Part shown: piece by piece, positions 63,862 through 64,000 of the stretch
Layout: every line of letters starts with the position of its first letter
Numbering within the stretch: the first letter of the stretch is position 1
Position numbers and translations under genes: made by a program
DNA from: Arion vulgaris
Lineage: Eukaryota; Mollusca; Gastropoda; Stylommatophora; Arionidae
Direction of reading: 5' to 3'
Length of the DNA: 64,000 nucleotides
Assembly (NCBI GenBank): GCA_020796225.1
Contig: CM036754.1
Coordinates: 65,340,000-65,403,999 of the forward strand
Notes under the pieces: generated by a model
The model's database searches: none
The model's input: the letters and a program-made list of their open reading frames with translations, nothing else
Told to the model about the DNA's origin: nothing

Positions 63862-64000
63862 GCCAGGGCTCGCAAAGGGAGCAAAGAATAGTAACACTGC
63901 TTCCGACAAGGCATGTCGTAAGAGGCGACTGAGGTAGGGGCCTTGGGAAGCTACCTTAGTAAATAAAAAGTGTAGCAGAAATCGGATGTGCTGGTCTACT
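63862..64000 (+). mobile_element. Short interspersed element, family B, cut by window end
   Basis: CCAGGGCTCGCAAAGGGAGC to GGATGTGCTGGTCTACT, the 5' half of the element. Confidence 0.88.

Overview
This is animal nuclear DNA: spliced exons with GT/AG borders, tRNA-derived SINEs, non-LTR retrotransposon debris, a Penelope-like element and long non-coding minisatellites. Nothing bacterial or viral was seen. The retroelement mix and a single ZNRF3/RNF43-type gene suggest an invertebrate, perhaps a mollusc or other lophotrochozoan. That is an inference only, because no species-diagnostic sequence is present.

Two real genes are supported, both lacking their 5' ends, and they converge. (1) On the + strand, 7018-24805 holds the transmembrane, juxtamembrane, RING-H2 and long Ser-rich cytoplasmic parts of a ZNRF3/RNF43-like E3 ubiquitin ligase in four exons (87, 30, 274 and 2027 nt). 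All reading phases agree, giving about 805 residues. The extracellular PA domain should lie upstream of the window. (2) On the - strand, 63031-51476 holds the last six exons (129, 130, 98, 91, 97 and 79 nt; 207 residues) of a GH63/MGH1-like glycoside hydrolase related to yeast YMR196W. It ends in the family's GASHQTGW segment plus a short tail. I assembled both genes by hand from splice signals and protein-family patterns.

The rest is repeats. 0-7 kb: a hAT-like element carrying a decayed Penelope element with a recognisable GIY-YIG domain, then an 18-19 bp minisatellite that flips orientation. 7-25 kb: ZNRF3 introns with a 25-bp array (8985-12190), LINE 3' ends, and an 86-bp satellite of about 57 units (16784-21675). 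The satellite monomer includes the left end of a hAT MITE that is also present as three solo copies with perfect 8-bp target duplications. 25-51 kb: intergenic retroelement graveyard (RNase H tails, RT tails, zinc-finger tails, at least six short interspersed families, a mariner MITE) and arrays of 25, 36, 30, 31 and 26 bp. 51-64 kb: the GH63-like gene, whose introns mostly carry minisatellites, several of them close to the splice sites.

The two genes have no evident functional link. One acts at the plasma membrane on Wnt receptors; the other is a predicted carbohydrate-active enzyme. The most unusual features are the MITE-derived satellite with a nested higher-order pattern, duplicated splice-acceptor cassettes beside two exons, and a minisatellite that forms the 3' end of an intron while staying in frame with the next exon.
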